This document shows positions 42,803 to 51,391 of a stretch of 64,000 bases of DNA, piece by piece. The DNA comes from JAUIAI01 sp050633665. GTDB taxonomy: Bacteria > Pseudomonadota > Gammaproteobacteria > Burkholderiales > Burkholderiaceae_E. The stretch covers positions 310,001-374,000 of the forward strand of contig JBOEGY010000008.1 of assembly GCA_050633665.1 (NCBI GenBank), given 5' to 3'. Positions within the stretch are counted from its first letter, which is position 1, and every line of letters starts with the position of its first letter. The notes beneath the pieces were generated by a model. The model did no database searches. It saw only the letters and a list, made by a program, of their open reading frames with translations, and had not been told where the DNA came from. Both the position numbers and the translations under genes were made by a program.

Positions 42803-44572
42803 TTAGTGGGCGACTGCGTCTCCTGCACCCCTCGGAACGCGGATGCTTTCGACCAGGTCTTGAATCTCTTTCGGTGGCTCTGCCGTTGCATTGCTGACCA
42901 GAATAGCTACCAGGAAATTCAACGCAGCCCCCACCGAGCCGATCGACAGCGGTGAAATACCGAACACCCAGTTCGCTGCTGTGTCAGCCAGCTGATTCGT
43001 GCCGGGAATGAACAGCCAGCCTTTGTAGATAAAGATATAAACCAGCGTAAAGACCAGACCAGACAACATGCCCGCCACGGCGCCCCGATTATTCACCCGC
43101 TTGGAGAATATCCCCATCATCAGTGCCGGGAAGATCGACGCCGCGGCAATACCAAATGCCAGCGCCACGGTCTGCGCCGCAAACCCTGGCGGATTCAACC
43201 CCAGCCAGGTCGCCACCGCAATTGCGACCGCCATAGAAATCCGCGCAGCCAGCAATTCGCCCTTTTCTGAAATTCTCGGATTCAAAGATCCTTTGATTAA
43301 ATCGTGACTGATCGCCGAGGATATCGCCAGCAACAGTCCCGCCGCAGTGGACAGTGCAGCCGCAATACCACCAGCAGCCACCAGGGCAATCACCCAGCTG
43401 GGCAAGTTGGCAATTTCAGGGTTAGCCAAAACCAGGATGTCCCGGTTTACCGTCAGCTCTGAACCTTTCCAGCCATTAGCGTCCGCCTTGGCCTTGAAGT
43501 CCTCGGACTTGTCGTTGTAATACTGAACCTTGCCGTCAGCGTTCTTGTCTTCGAACTTGAGCAGGCCGGTAACTTCCCAGTTACGGAACCAGTCAGGGCG
43601 CTCGTCATAAGACAATGCCTCAGCTTGTGGGCCGTTCGGGTAGATCGTATCAACAAGATTCAGGCGGGCCATGGAGCCCACTGCCGGAGCCGTCAGGTAA
43701 AGCAGCGCAATAAACACCAGTGCCCAGCCAGCAGACCAACGTGCATCCGAGACTTTCGGCACCGTAAAGAAGCGAATAATCACGTGCGGCAGGCCAGCCG
43801 TACCAATCATTAGCGACAAGGTGAATAACACCATGTTCAAGGTGCTGGAATGATGCTCGGTATAGCTTGCAAAACCCAGATCACCGATAACCTGGTTTAG
43901 CTTGGTCAGCAGCGGCACTCCCGATTCGATATGGTTTGAGAACAAACCGAGCGGCGGCAACGCCACTCCGGTCAGTTGCAGTGAAATAAAGACCGCCGGA
44001 ATCGTATAAGCCAGAATCAGGACGCAATACTGAGCCACCTGGGTATAGGTCACGCCCTTCATGCCGCCAAGCACGGCATAGAAAAACACAATCGCAGCAC
44101 CAATGAACAGACCAACATCGTTGCGCACCTCCAGGAACCTGGAGAACGCGACGCCCACACCTGTCATTTGTCCGATAACGTAGGTAATCGAAGCAATGAT
44201 CAAACAGGCCACCGCAACAAGTCGCGCCGTCGGGCTGTAAAAACGATCACCAATAAATTCCGGCACCGTAAACTTGCCGAACTTGCGCAGATAAGGCGCG
44301 AGCAGCAACGCCAGCAAGACGTAACCCCCGGTCCAACCCATCAGGAAGCTGGAGTTGTCGTAACCGACAAACGCGATCAAGCCTGCCATCGAGATAAATG
44401 ATGCAGCCGACATCCAGTCGGCGGCCGTCGCCATACCATTGACCACGGGATTCACGCCGCGACCGGCGGCGTAAAACTCAGAGGTCGAGCCGGCGCGGGC
44501 GTAGATCGCAATGCCAATGTATATCGCGAATGTTGCGCCCACCACCAACAGATTTAGTGTGTACTGATCCAT
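42803..44572 (-). CDS. actP: Cation/acetate symporter ActP-type
   Basis: Sodium/solute symporter family transporter for acetate and related small monocarboxylates. The 589-residue protein has about 13 transmembrane segments. It starts in EFYAAGRGVNPVVNGMATAADWMSAASFISMAG, with the SSS-family motifs FAIYIGIAIYAR and GMKGVTYTQVAQY. A hydrophilic insert of about 80 residues (NGPQAEALSYDERPDWFRN... to ...NRDILVL) interrupts the middle of the protein. The ATG follows GGAG, 18 bases after the DUF4212 stop. Between the DUF4212 partner and DUF294, its position supports a role in acetate uptake. Confidence 0.9.
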   Translation of the reverse strand: MDQYTLNLLVVGATFAIYIGIAIYARAGSTSEFYAAGRGVNPVVNGMATAADWMSAASFISMAGLIAFVGYDNSSFLMGWTGGYVLLALLLAPYLRKFGKFTVPEFIGDRFYSPTARLVAVACLIIASITYVIGQMTGVGVAFSRFLEVRNDVGLFIGAAIVFFYAVLGGMKGVTYTQVAQYCVLILAYTIPAVFISLQLTGVALPPLGLFSNHIESGVPLLTKLNQVIGDLGFASYTEHHSSTLNMVLFTLSLMIGTAGLPHVIIRFFTVPKVSDARWSAGWALVFIALLYLTAPAVGSMARLNLVDTIYPNGPQAEALSYDERPDWFRNWEVTGLLKFEDKNADGKVQYYNDKSEDFKAKADANGWKGSELTVNRDILVLANPEIANLPSWVIALVAAGGIAAALSTAAGLLLAISSAISHDLIKGSLNPRISEKGELLAARISMAVAIAVATWLGLNPPGFAAQTVALAFGIAAASIFPALMMGIFSKRVNNRGAVAGMLSGLVFTLVYIFIYKGWLFIPGTNQLADTAANWVFGISPLSIGSVGAALNFLVAILVSNATAEPPKEIQDLVESIRVPRGAGDAVAH

Positions 44573-44590
44573 CGAACTTCTCCGGGTTAG

Positions 44591-44872
44591 TTACTCTTCG
44601 TCGAGACCAAATTTGCGATCAAGCGCGTTCATGCGCCACGCATAGAAGAAGATCAATGCCAGAAACACCAGTATCGACCCTTGTTGTGCGAACCAGAACC
44701 CAAGATCAGTGCCGCCAATCTCGATCCCTTTCAGCAACGGCCGGAGCAAAATGCCGAATCCGAAAGAGACCAGCGCCCAGATAACCAGGCTGATCTTGAT
44801 AATTGAAATATTCGCTTTCCAGTAGGCGTTTGGATCGCTTGGAGCGCGCGCCTCATTTTTTTGAGCTGCCAT
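44591..44872 (-). CDS. DUF4212 small subunit of the symporter
   Basis: A 93-residue membrane protein with two hydrophobic helices (IIKISLVIWALVSFGFGILL and GSILVFLALIFFYAWRM), preceded by YWKANISI and ending in LDRKFGLDEE. This pattern matches DUF4212, the small partner found upstream of SSS-family acetate and related symporters (the YjcH position in enterics). It lies between acs and actP. Confidence 0.88.
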   Translation of the reverse strand: MAAQKNEARAPSDPNAYWKANISIIKISLVIWALVSFGFGILLRPLLKGIEIGGTDLGFWFAQQGSILVFLALIFFYAWRMNALDRKFGLDEE

Positions 44873-44916
44873 CAGTCGTCACCATAAAAGTAAAATGTTT
44901 TAAGGAACTGCGGTAG

Positions 44917-44943
44917 CTGGCCGCGATCATTGATGGCGGCCAG
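44917..44943 (-). terminator. Hairpin between acs and the DUF4212-actP genes
   Basis: CTGGCCGC (44917-44924) and GCGGCCAG (44936-44943) form a perfect 8-bp GC-rich stem with an 11-base loop. A second short stem (AGGGG/CCCCT, 44948-44962) lies next to the acs stop codon. On the minus strand the stem is followed by a mixed sequence and T-rich stretches about 20 bases later, not by a run of U. It is therefore probably a processing or partial-termination element rather than a strong terminator. Confidence 0.4.
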
Positions 44944-44961
44944 AATCAGGGGTAAACCCCC

Positions 44962-46896
44962 TTATCGGTTCATGCGGTTTTCTATCAGGTCGTCAACAAC
45001 TGACGGATCCGCGAGGGTCGATGTATCACCCAGAGCACCGAAATCATCTTCGGCAATCTTGCGCAAAATGCGGCGCATGATCTTGCCTGAGCGCGTCTTC
45101 GGGAGTCCGGGAGCCCATTGAATCAGGTCCGGACTGGCAATCGGACCGATTTCGTTACGAACCCAGGTACGCAATTCCTTGCGTAGCTCCTCGGTAGGCT
45201 GCTCGCCGTTCATTAACGTCACGTAGCAATAAATGCCCTGCCCTTTGATGTCATGGGGATATCCCACGACCGCCGCCTCGGCCACCTGACTATGCGCGAC
45301 CAGTGCGCTTTCAACTTCGGCGGTCCCCATCCGGTGGCCGGAGACGTTGATTACATCGTCTACCCGGCCCGTGATCCAGTAATAGCCGTCCGCATCACGT
45401 CGGCAACCGTCACCTGTAAAGTAGTAACCCTTGTACTGAGTGAAGTAGGTTTGCACGAAACGCTCGTGATCCCCCCAAACGGTTCTCATCTGGCCAGGCC
45501 AGCTGTCTTTGATAGCCAGAACGCCCGAAGTTTCGGTTTCGGTCAGTTCTTCGCCGGTGGACGGTTCCAATACGATTGGCTTGATGCCGAAAAACGGTTT
45601 GGTTGCAGACCCCGGTTTGGTCGGAATAGCCCCCGGCAACGGTGTAATCAGAATGCCGCCGGTTTCTGTTTGCCAGAAGGTATCGACGATCGGACAGTTG
45701 TTCTTGCCAACGACCCGGTTGTACCACTCCCATGCCTCTGGGTTAATCGGCTCACCCACCGAGCCCAGGATTCGCAACGAACTCAAATCGGCTTTTTCTA
45801 CCCATTGCTCACCGGCGCCCATCAGGGCGCGAATAGCGGTCGGCGCTGTATAGAACTGATTTACTTTGTGCTTTTCACAGACAGCCCAGAATCGTGAGGC
45901 GTCCGGGTAAGTCGGCACGCCCTCAAACATCAGGGTTGTTGCTCCGTTGGCCAGTGGCCCATAGACGATATAGCTATGGCCCGTGACCCAGCCGACATCA
46001 GCCGTACACCAGTACACATCGCCGTCTTTATAGTCAAAAACGTATTGATGGGTCATGGAGGCATAAGTGAGATAGCCACCAGTGGTATGGACCACGCCTT
46101 TCGGCTGGCCGGTAGAACCCGAGGTGTACAGAATAAACAGCGGGTCTTCCGCGTTCATTTCTTCCGGCGCGCACTCAGGAGAAGCTTTCTCAACCATTGC
46201 GGTCAGGTCAAAATCACGGCCGTCCGTCCAGGTGGTTTGCTCACCGGTCCGCTTCACCACTGCCATTTTGACCTTATCGCCGCAGCGCTGTAGCGCGGCG
46301 TCAGCGTTTGACTTGAGCGGCGTGTTTTTTCCACCGCGGGGCGCGTGGTCGGCGGTGACCAGCAGCTTGGCCTCACAACCATTGATTCGGTCGGCAAGTG
46401 CATCAGCACTAAAGCCGGCAAAAACGATAGAGTGGATCGCGCCAATGCGGGCGCACGCCAGCATCGCGTAGGCCGCCTCAGGCACCATTGGCAGATACAG
46501 GACAACCCGATCCCCTTTGCCAACGCCCAGCTCTTTAAACGAATTTGCCATGCGGCAGACTCGGTCGTGGAGTTTGCGATAAGAGATGTGTTCACTAATA
46601 TTGGGGTCGTCTGACTCCCAGATAATGGCGGTCTGATCAGCGCGTTTGGCCAGATGACGATCAACGCAATTGGCGCTGACGTTTAAGGTGCCGTCCTCGA
46701 ACCATTTGATCGAAACGTTCTCGTGAGCGTAACTGGTGTTTTTTACCTTGGTGTACGGTTTGATCCAGTCAAGCCGCTTGCCTTCCTCGCGCCAGAACGC
46801 TTCCGGGTCAGCGACAGAACGCGCATACATCTCCTGGTATTGCTCGGAATTGATCAGCGGGGATTTTTCCATCGCGCCGGGTTTGGTATTTTCCAT
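44962..46896 (-). CDS. acs: Acetyl-CoA synthetase
   Basis: AMP-forming enzyme that activates acetate to acetyl-CoA. The 644-residue protein has the family N-terminus (YARSVADPEAFWREEGKRLDWIKPY), the ATP-binding P-loop LFILYTSGSTGQPKGVVHT and YWCTADVGWVTGHSYIVYGP. DTFWQTETGGILITPLPGA, FTGDGCRRDADGYYWITGRVDDVINVSGHRMGTAEVES and the acetylatable Lys motif PKTRSGKIMRRILRK complete the set. The start is set by CACAGGAGGAGACG just upstream. It precedes DUF4212-actP on the same strand, forming an acetate uptake-activation pair. Confidence 0.97.
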   Translation of the reverse strand: MENTKPGAMEKSPLINSEQYQEMYARSVADPEAFWREEGKRLDWIKPYTKVKNTSYAHENVSIKWFEDGTLNVSANCVDRHLAKRADQTAIIWESDDPNISEHISYRKLHDRVCRMANSFKELGVGKGDRVVLYLPMVPEAAYAMLACARIGAIHSIVFAGFSADALADRINGCEAKLLVTADHAPRGGKNTPLKSNADAALQRCGDKVKMAVVKRTGEQTTWTDGRDFDLTAMVEKASPECAPEEMNAEDPLFILYTSGSTGQPKGVVHTTGGYLTYASMTHQYVFDYKDGDVYWCTADVGWVTGHSYIVYGPLANGATTLMFEGVPTYPDASRFWAVCEKHKVNQFYTAPTAIRALMGAGEQWVEKADLSSLRILGSVGEPINPEAWEWYNRVVGKNNCPIVDTFWQTETGGILITPLPGAIPTKPGSATKPFFGIKPIVLEPSTGEELTETETSGVLAIKDSWPGQMRTVWGDHERFVQTYFTQYKGYYFTGDGCRRDADGYYWITGRVDDVINVSGHRMGTAEVESALVAHSQVAEAAVVGYPHDIKGQGIYCYVTLMNGEQPTEELRKELRTWVRNEIGPIASPDLIQWAPGLPKTRSGKIMRRILRKIAEDDFGALGDTSTLADPSVVDDLIENRMNR

Positions 46897-47041
46897 CGTC
46901 TCCTCCTGTGCAATAGCCTTGCCGGCTACCTGTCATGCGCTCAAAGCCACCGTAAAGAGCGCGTCTCTTCAAATCACTTTCGAACCACTTTTCGCCGATG
47001 AGATCCACCACCACAGTCCAAAGTAGTCTGTCGCACCGCTG

Positions 47042-47056
47042 ACTGTGACACACAGT
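47042..47056. promoter_or_regulatory. Palindrome upstream of acs
   Basis: ACTGTGACACACAGT is a perfect 6-bp inverted repeat with a 3-base centre. It lies about 145 bases upstream of the acs ATG, in the 234-base gap between acs and the dehalogenase gene. The TGTG/CACA half-sites resemble those of CRP/FNR-like activators, but the spacing (3 bases) is not standard. I could not assign promoter hexamers with confidence. Confidence 0.35.
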
Positions 47057-47130
47057 AAACTTGCCGGCTTTCTTGGGCCTTACAAACCAAAATTTCTCTG
47101 GCGCGCTGAAACACAGCACGCTGACAACCG

Positions 47131-47817
47131 TCAGCCAAGCGTAAGCAATGGCTGCAACTCACGCAGGTTCGTGATTTCACGGTCAGGCTCACCTGGCAGA
47201 CGTTCCTGGCGCTGACTGTACCGGTTGCACCAGACAACCCGCATCCCGAACGCCGACGCCGCATGGGCATCCCAGGCATTAGACGACTGAAACGAGATCT
47301 TGTCTGGCTCCAGGGCAAGACCCTCGACCGCCAGTTGATAAACTGACGGGTGCGGCTTGAACACACCGACCTCGTCCACCGACCAGATGAAGTCGAGCAA
47401 ATCGGCCAGGCCAGCCGCATTCACGGCGGACTCCAGCATGGGCATGGAACCATTGGAGAGAATCGCCGTTTTAAATCCTGCGGCTCGCAGGTCGCTCAAC
47501 ACATCGGGCACCTCTTCGAAACAGGCCAGGTGCCGGTAAAGTGCCATCAGACGCTCGCGCAAAACACGCCCCTGAAAACCGAGCGTCTCGAGGCTGAAAT
47601 CCAGCGCCTCTCCAGTCACTGTCCAGAAATCGGTATGCTTGCCTTGCAAGCCACGCAGCCAGGTGTATTGCAACTGCTTGTCGCGCCACAAACGGGTCAA
47701 CTCACCAGCCCGCTCGCCAAGCTCCTCACTGCACGCGGCGGCGGCGGATGCGAAGTCAAATAAAGTGCCGTATGCATCAAAAACACAGGCGCGCACAATT
47801 ATCGGATTGTCATTCAT
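47131..47817 (-). CDS. Haloacid dehalogenase-type hydrolase (L-2-haloacid dehalogenase-like)
   Basis: A 228-residue HAD-superfamily enzyme resembling (S)-2-haloacid dehalogenase. It has the nucleophile Asp in VFDAYGTLFD, motif II in AILSNGSMPMLESAV, Lys in VFKPHPSVYQ, and the motif SSNAWDAHAASAFGM. Length is normal. The ATG at 47817 is chosen because the frame upstream lacks family residues. It lies upstream of acs on the same strand, separated by a 234-base regulatory gap, so it is not obviously co-transcribed. Activity on halogenated acids is plausible but not certain. Confidence 0.8.
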   Translation of the reverse strand: MNDNPIIVRACVFDAYGTLFDFASAAAACSEELGERAGELTRLWRDKQLQYTWLRGLQGKHTDFWTVTGEALDFSLETLGFQGRVLRERLMALYRHLACFEEVPDVLSDLRAAGFKTAILSNGSMPMLESAVNAAGLADLLDFIWSVDEVGVFKPHPSVYQLAVEGLALEPDKISFQSSNAWDAHAASAFGMRVVWCNRYSQRQERLPGEPDREITNLRELQPLLTLG

Positions 47818-47962
47818 GGGGCTATCGGCTCGTCGGGGACAGGGATATGACCCGAGCGTAGCAAAATCGAGCCGGAATTGATCGCAAAAGTTGAATTTAG
47901 CTTGCTCGAAGCCCGTCAATCAAGCGCCAGGGGGCGTTCCGGGCCTCTCGGCACCTGCGATT

Positions 47963-49081
47963 TCAGCCGTGGCGGGCGTTCTGCTCATGGGCATGACGCA
48001 CCAGCGCCGTAAACCGGTAGATACCGTGCACGAACTTGCCATACGGCATAGTCAAAAACAACGCCAATACGAAGCCAAGATGCACCGCCAGGGTCAGCCC
48101 CATCAGGGGGGTTGCGCGCACCACGAGCAACAGCAATCCGGTAAGACTGACCAGCATTAGCATCCAGAGAAACGCAGCCCCCATCCCGGTCGGAGCGTCG
48201 GGATTTAGAGCAGCGTCTCGATCAGCGGCGACTCGCAGCAGACCGATTGGGCCAATCACCAGTCCGATGCCTCCAAACACACCCAGCAAGACGGTTGGAG
48301 ACCACCACGGATACGGTGCCTGCCAGCCCAGGACATAGTGCAAAACGGTCGCCGTACTGGTTGCCGCAAAGCAGAGCAAAAACCCATAGAACGTCAGATG
48401 ATGATAGAGACGACGTCGGTTGGACGGGTCTTGATCTTCGTTCATGCAGCCCATGCCGCCGCCATCCAGATAGCGCAATTTGCCCGCATCGCTCGTCGCC
48501 TGCCAGAAGTCCGCCAAAGTGAGTTTGCGAACCGGACCGGCTGAGAACCAGAAGCGTCTGATGCTCATGCCTATGGCAAATATCGCGTAGCCAAACGCGC
48601 TCCCGAATACCAAGACCATTGTGTTGTGAGGCATCACCCGATAAAAAGCGCCTTCTTCACTGCCACTGGCAAACAATGCGGCCGAGTCTGACCAAAAAAC
48701 AAACGCTGCAATAAAGATGGCGCAGGCGAGCGCCGTCAGGACTGCGATTTTAAGGCCGTTCGCTTCGAAGAATCCGGCCATTGCCTGCGGCCAGGCATAC
48801 CGCGCATAGCTTTGCTCTCGAAGCTCGCTCATCGCTTTAGGCACGTTAATCGAAAACTCATGCGGCGGCGCATATTGACAATCGTAATAGCAGGCACTGC
48901 AGTTATGACACAGATTCGCCAGGTAATCGACGTCGCCCCCGGTAAATTCGGTTCGCAACTCCATTGCCGGAAAGACCGCACATAATCCTTCGCAATAACG
49001 GCAAGCGTTGCATACCACCATCTGCCGGGCTACTTCTTCCTGCGCGGCGCTGACCAGTCGGTTTAATTCAAGCGTTGACAT
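47963..49081 (-). CDS. tcuB: TcuB-type Fe-S membrane protein (electron transfer partner of TcuA)
   Basis: TcuB oxidises the reduced flavin of TcuA and passes electrons to the membrane quinone pool. The 372-residue protein begins MSTLELNRLVSAAQEE. Two Cys-rich 4Fe-4S motifs follow, CNACRYCEGLCAVFP and LCHNCSACYYDCQYAPP, the latter leading into HEFSINVPKAMSELR. Then come about seven transmembrane segments (FIAAFVFWSDSAALF, MVLVFGSAFGYAIFAIGM and others). The ATG at 49081 overlaps the tcuA stop by 14 bases. It is close to TcuB/CitB-like proteins, but no citrate or tricarballylate transporter gene is next to it. Confidence 0.85.
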   Translation of the reverse strand: MSTLELNRLVSAAQEEVARQMVVCNACRYCEGLCAVFPAMELRTEFTGGDVDYLANLCHNCSACYYDCQYAPPHEFSINVPKAMSELREQSYARYAWPQAMAGFFEANGLKIAVLTALACAIFIAAFVFWSDSAALFASGSEEGAFYRVMPHNTMVLVFGSAFGYAIFAIGMSIRRFWFSAGPVRKLTLADFWQATSDAGKLRYLDGGGMGCMNEDQDPSNRRRLYHHLTFYGFLLCFAATSTATVLHYVLGWQAPYPWWSPTVLLGVFGGIGLVIGPIGLLRVAADRDAALNPDAPTGMGAAFLWMLMLVSLTGLLLLVVRATPLMGLTLAVHLGFVLALFLTMPYGKFVHGIYRFTALVRHAHEQNARHG

Positions 49082-50489
49082 ACTTTGCAGCCTCCTGCCC
49101 GGCGATTCGGCCAAACACCGCCCCAATCGTCATGCCGATCCCTGCCAGATAACCCTGACCGAGCACATTGCCCGCCATGATTTCGCCGGCGGCAAAACAG
49201 TTCCTGATTGGCTCTCCGTTTGCGGATTGGATTCGGGCCTGCGCGTCAACGCCCACACCCAGATAGGTAAACGTAATACCGGGACGAAGCGTATATGCGT
49301 AGAACGGCGGCTCTTCGATCGTCCGTGCCCAATGAGACTTTGGCGGCTCCAGACCCTCAGTGCGACAGTTGTCATGCGCCGTGTGATCAAACTGTCCGGG
49401 CTGACAAGCCTGGTTGAATTGTTTGATCGTTTCAATCATGGTGTCGGGCGCCAGACCGATCAGACCGGCTAGTGATTCAAGTGACTCGGCCTTAACCGGC
49501 GGAAAAACCGACGGCATAAACTGTCCCATCGACTTGTTGTCAATGATCACGTGCCCGACCTGCTCGGGCTGCGCTGCGATCAAGCGGCCCCAGATGGCAT
49601 ATCGTTTGGGCCAGAAGTCCTCGCCTTCGTCATAAAAGCGCCGTCCTTCAGCATTCAGGACCACACCGAACGGCACACAATCTAGGCGGGTAACAATCCC
49701 GCCGTCAAAACGAGGCGCCCGACCGTCGATCGCGACAGCATGACATTGTTGCGGGTCTCCAATCTGCTGAACACCTTGTTCGAGCAGGAGTTTCAAAACG
49801 TCGCCGCGGTTATAAGGTGTGCCTCGAATCAGGAAATTCTCGGCAGCATCGCCCCACGCCTCTTTAAGCCACTCTATGTTTGCCTCGAAGCCACCGGCGG
49901 CCGCAACAAACGCACGAGCCTGAATGGTTCGGAACGCAGAGGGCTTGCCTGCCTCAGTTTGCTCCCAGTCAGATTCGACTGTCGCCGAGCGGAACTCGTC
50001 ATCCTGAAACTCCAGTGCCGTGACCCGCGTCTGATAGAAAACATCTACCTTGAGAGACTCTGCTTTTCGGTACAAGGCATTGAGCATTGACCGGCCGCCG
50101 CCGAGAAAGAACGCATTGGTTCGTCCCAGTGACAAAGTACCGCCCAATGAGGGCTGAAAGCGGACGCCTTGCGCCCACATCCAGTCCCATAACTCGGTTG
50201 ATTTCTCAAGCGTCAGCTCCGCCAGCTCGCGGTTCATGACCCCTTTGGTTACCCGCTCAAGGTCATCCATGAATTCGGCCACCGGATACGGCCCGGTCAG
50301 GATACCGTTGCCCTGAGCGTGCGCGACCCGCGCATTACGCGTGTGGCGGGTATTACCGCCTCGAAACGTCTTAGGCGCCGCCTCGACGATACACACGCTC
50401 GCGCCTTGTTCAGCCGCGCTAATGGCCGCGCACAAAGCGGCGTTACCGCCGCCCGCGACGAGGACATCATAAGTTGAAGTAGAAGCCAA
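49068..50489 (-). CDS. tcuA: TcuA-type FAD-dependent dehydrogenase
   Basis: FAD-dependent oxidoreductase related to fumarate reductase and to tricarballylate dehydrogenase, which makes cis-aconitate. The 473-residue protein starts with TTG at 50489 and has the dinucleotide fold YDVLVAGGGNAALCAAISAAEQGASVCIVEAAP. Next is RGGNTRHTRNARVAH, the DWMWAQGVRF region and a C-terminal FAD contact FAAGEIMAGNVLGQGYLAGIGMTIGAVFGR. The Shine-Dalgarno is weak. It pairs with TcuB downstream and the class II aldolase upstream; the true substrate is not known. Confidence 0.85.
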   Translation of the reverse strand: MASTSTYDVLVAGGGNAALCAAISAAEQGASVCIVEAAPKTFRGGNTRHTRNARVAHAQGNGILTGPYPVAEFMDDLERVTKGVMNRELAELTLEKSTELWDWMWAQGVRFQPSLGGTLSLGRTNAFFLGGGRSMLNALYRKAESLKVDVFYQTRVTALEFQDDEFRSATVESDWEQTEAGKPSAFRTIQARAFVAAAGGFEANIEWLKEAWGDAAENFLIRGTPYNRGDVLKLLLEQGVQQIGDPQQCHAVAIDGRAPRFDGGIVTRLDCVPFGVVLNAEGRRFYDEGEDFWPKRYAIWGRLIAAQPEQVGHVIIDNKSMGQFMPSVFPPVKAESLESLAGLIGLAPDTMIETIKQFNQACQPGQFDHTAHDNCRTEGLEPPKSHWARTIEEPPFYAYTLRPGITFTYLGVGVDAQARIQSANGEPIRNCFAAGEIMAGNVLGQGYLAGIGMTIGAVFGRIAGQEAAKYVNA

Positions 50490-50512
50490 TTCAGGAAAAG
50501 CCTGGGGGAGAA

Positions 50513-51283
50513 TCAGTCGGCGTAACCAGGGTTTTCCCGATCAATGACACGCATCATTGCCTCGAAATACAAGCGCTCGCGCTCAGCTCGCGGGAAACGA
50601 TCATCGGGCGATTGAGTCTGCACCTGCTGAATGACTTCCTCAGACAAGATCTGAATAGGCTGGCCGGTACTCATGGCCATTATCTGCGCTCTGCATACCC
50701 GCTCCAGCTTGTAGAGGCGGCGATAAGCCTGCGCGACCGTATCCCCAACAGCGAGCACCCCATGGTTCTTCATGAACAGAACCTGCTTGTCTTTGACAAG
50801 ATGAGCCAGCCGCTCGCCTTCGCTCAACTCGTCGGCAGTGCCGGCATAAGTATCGTCATAGGCGATCCGACCGTGAAAAAACGCCGCCGTCTGACTGGCT
50901 GGCAGCAGCCGGTTGTTTTGCAACATATTCAGCGCGACAGCCCAGTGCTGATGCGTATGCAAGACAACATTGGCACCGGTAATCCGATGAATTGGCGCGT
51001 GAATACACTGCGCCGATAACTCGACCTGCCCTTCACCTTCGAGTGTGGCGCCAGACTCGTCGAACACGATCATATCGCTGGCCCGCGCTTCGGACCAATG
51101 GCGCCCGAATGGCAGGATAAGGTATCGATCCGACGCGCCGGGAACGGTCACGGTAAAGTGGTTGTCGATGCCTTCCTCAAGCTCATCAATGACGGCCAGA
51201 CGGTGCGCGGCAGCCAGTTGAATCTTGCTCTGCTGAACCGGGTCTTCAGCGTTACGGGCGCTGGATAAGGAATGTACGGACAT
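50513..51283 (-). CDS. Class II aldolase/adducin family protein
   Basis: A 256-residue protein of the class II aldolase/adducin fold, metal-dependent enzymes that often cleave or isomerise sugar phosphates or hydroxy acids. It has the metal-site pattern VVLHTHQHWAVALNML (two His), FMKNHGVLAVGDTVAQAYRRLYKLERVC, and a Glu-bearing helix. The ATG at 51283 is chosen because GGAG with a 7-base spacer precedes it. It is 23 bases before tcuA on the same strand. Substrate is unknown; it may act on the product of the TcuA step or be part of the upstream thiol pathway. Confidence 0.82.
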   Translation of the reverse strand: MSVHSLSSARNAEDPVQQSKIQLAAAHRLAVIDELEEGIDNHFTVTVPGASDRYLILPFGRHWSEARASDMIVFDESGATLEGEGQVELSAQCIHAPIHRITGANVVLHTHQHWAVALNMLQNNRLLPASQTAAFFHGRIAYDDTYAGTADELSEGERLAHLVKDKQVLFMKNHGVLAVGDTVAQAYRRLYKLERVCRAQIMAMSTGQPIQILSEEVIQQVQTQSPDDRFPRAERERLYFEAMMRVIDRENPGYAD

Positions 51284-51391
51284 GACGAGTCTCCGCTGAT
51301 GTCTCTGATGGGAAATGGTACGTTCCCCGGATGATAGCCGCATCGCCCGATCAGCCCTAAAAACGGCCAGGACCCACCCAAGCCAGGCGAA

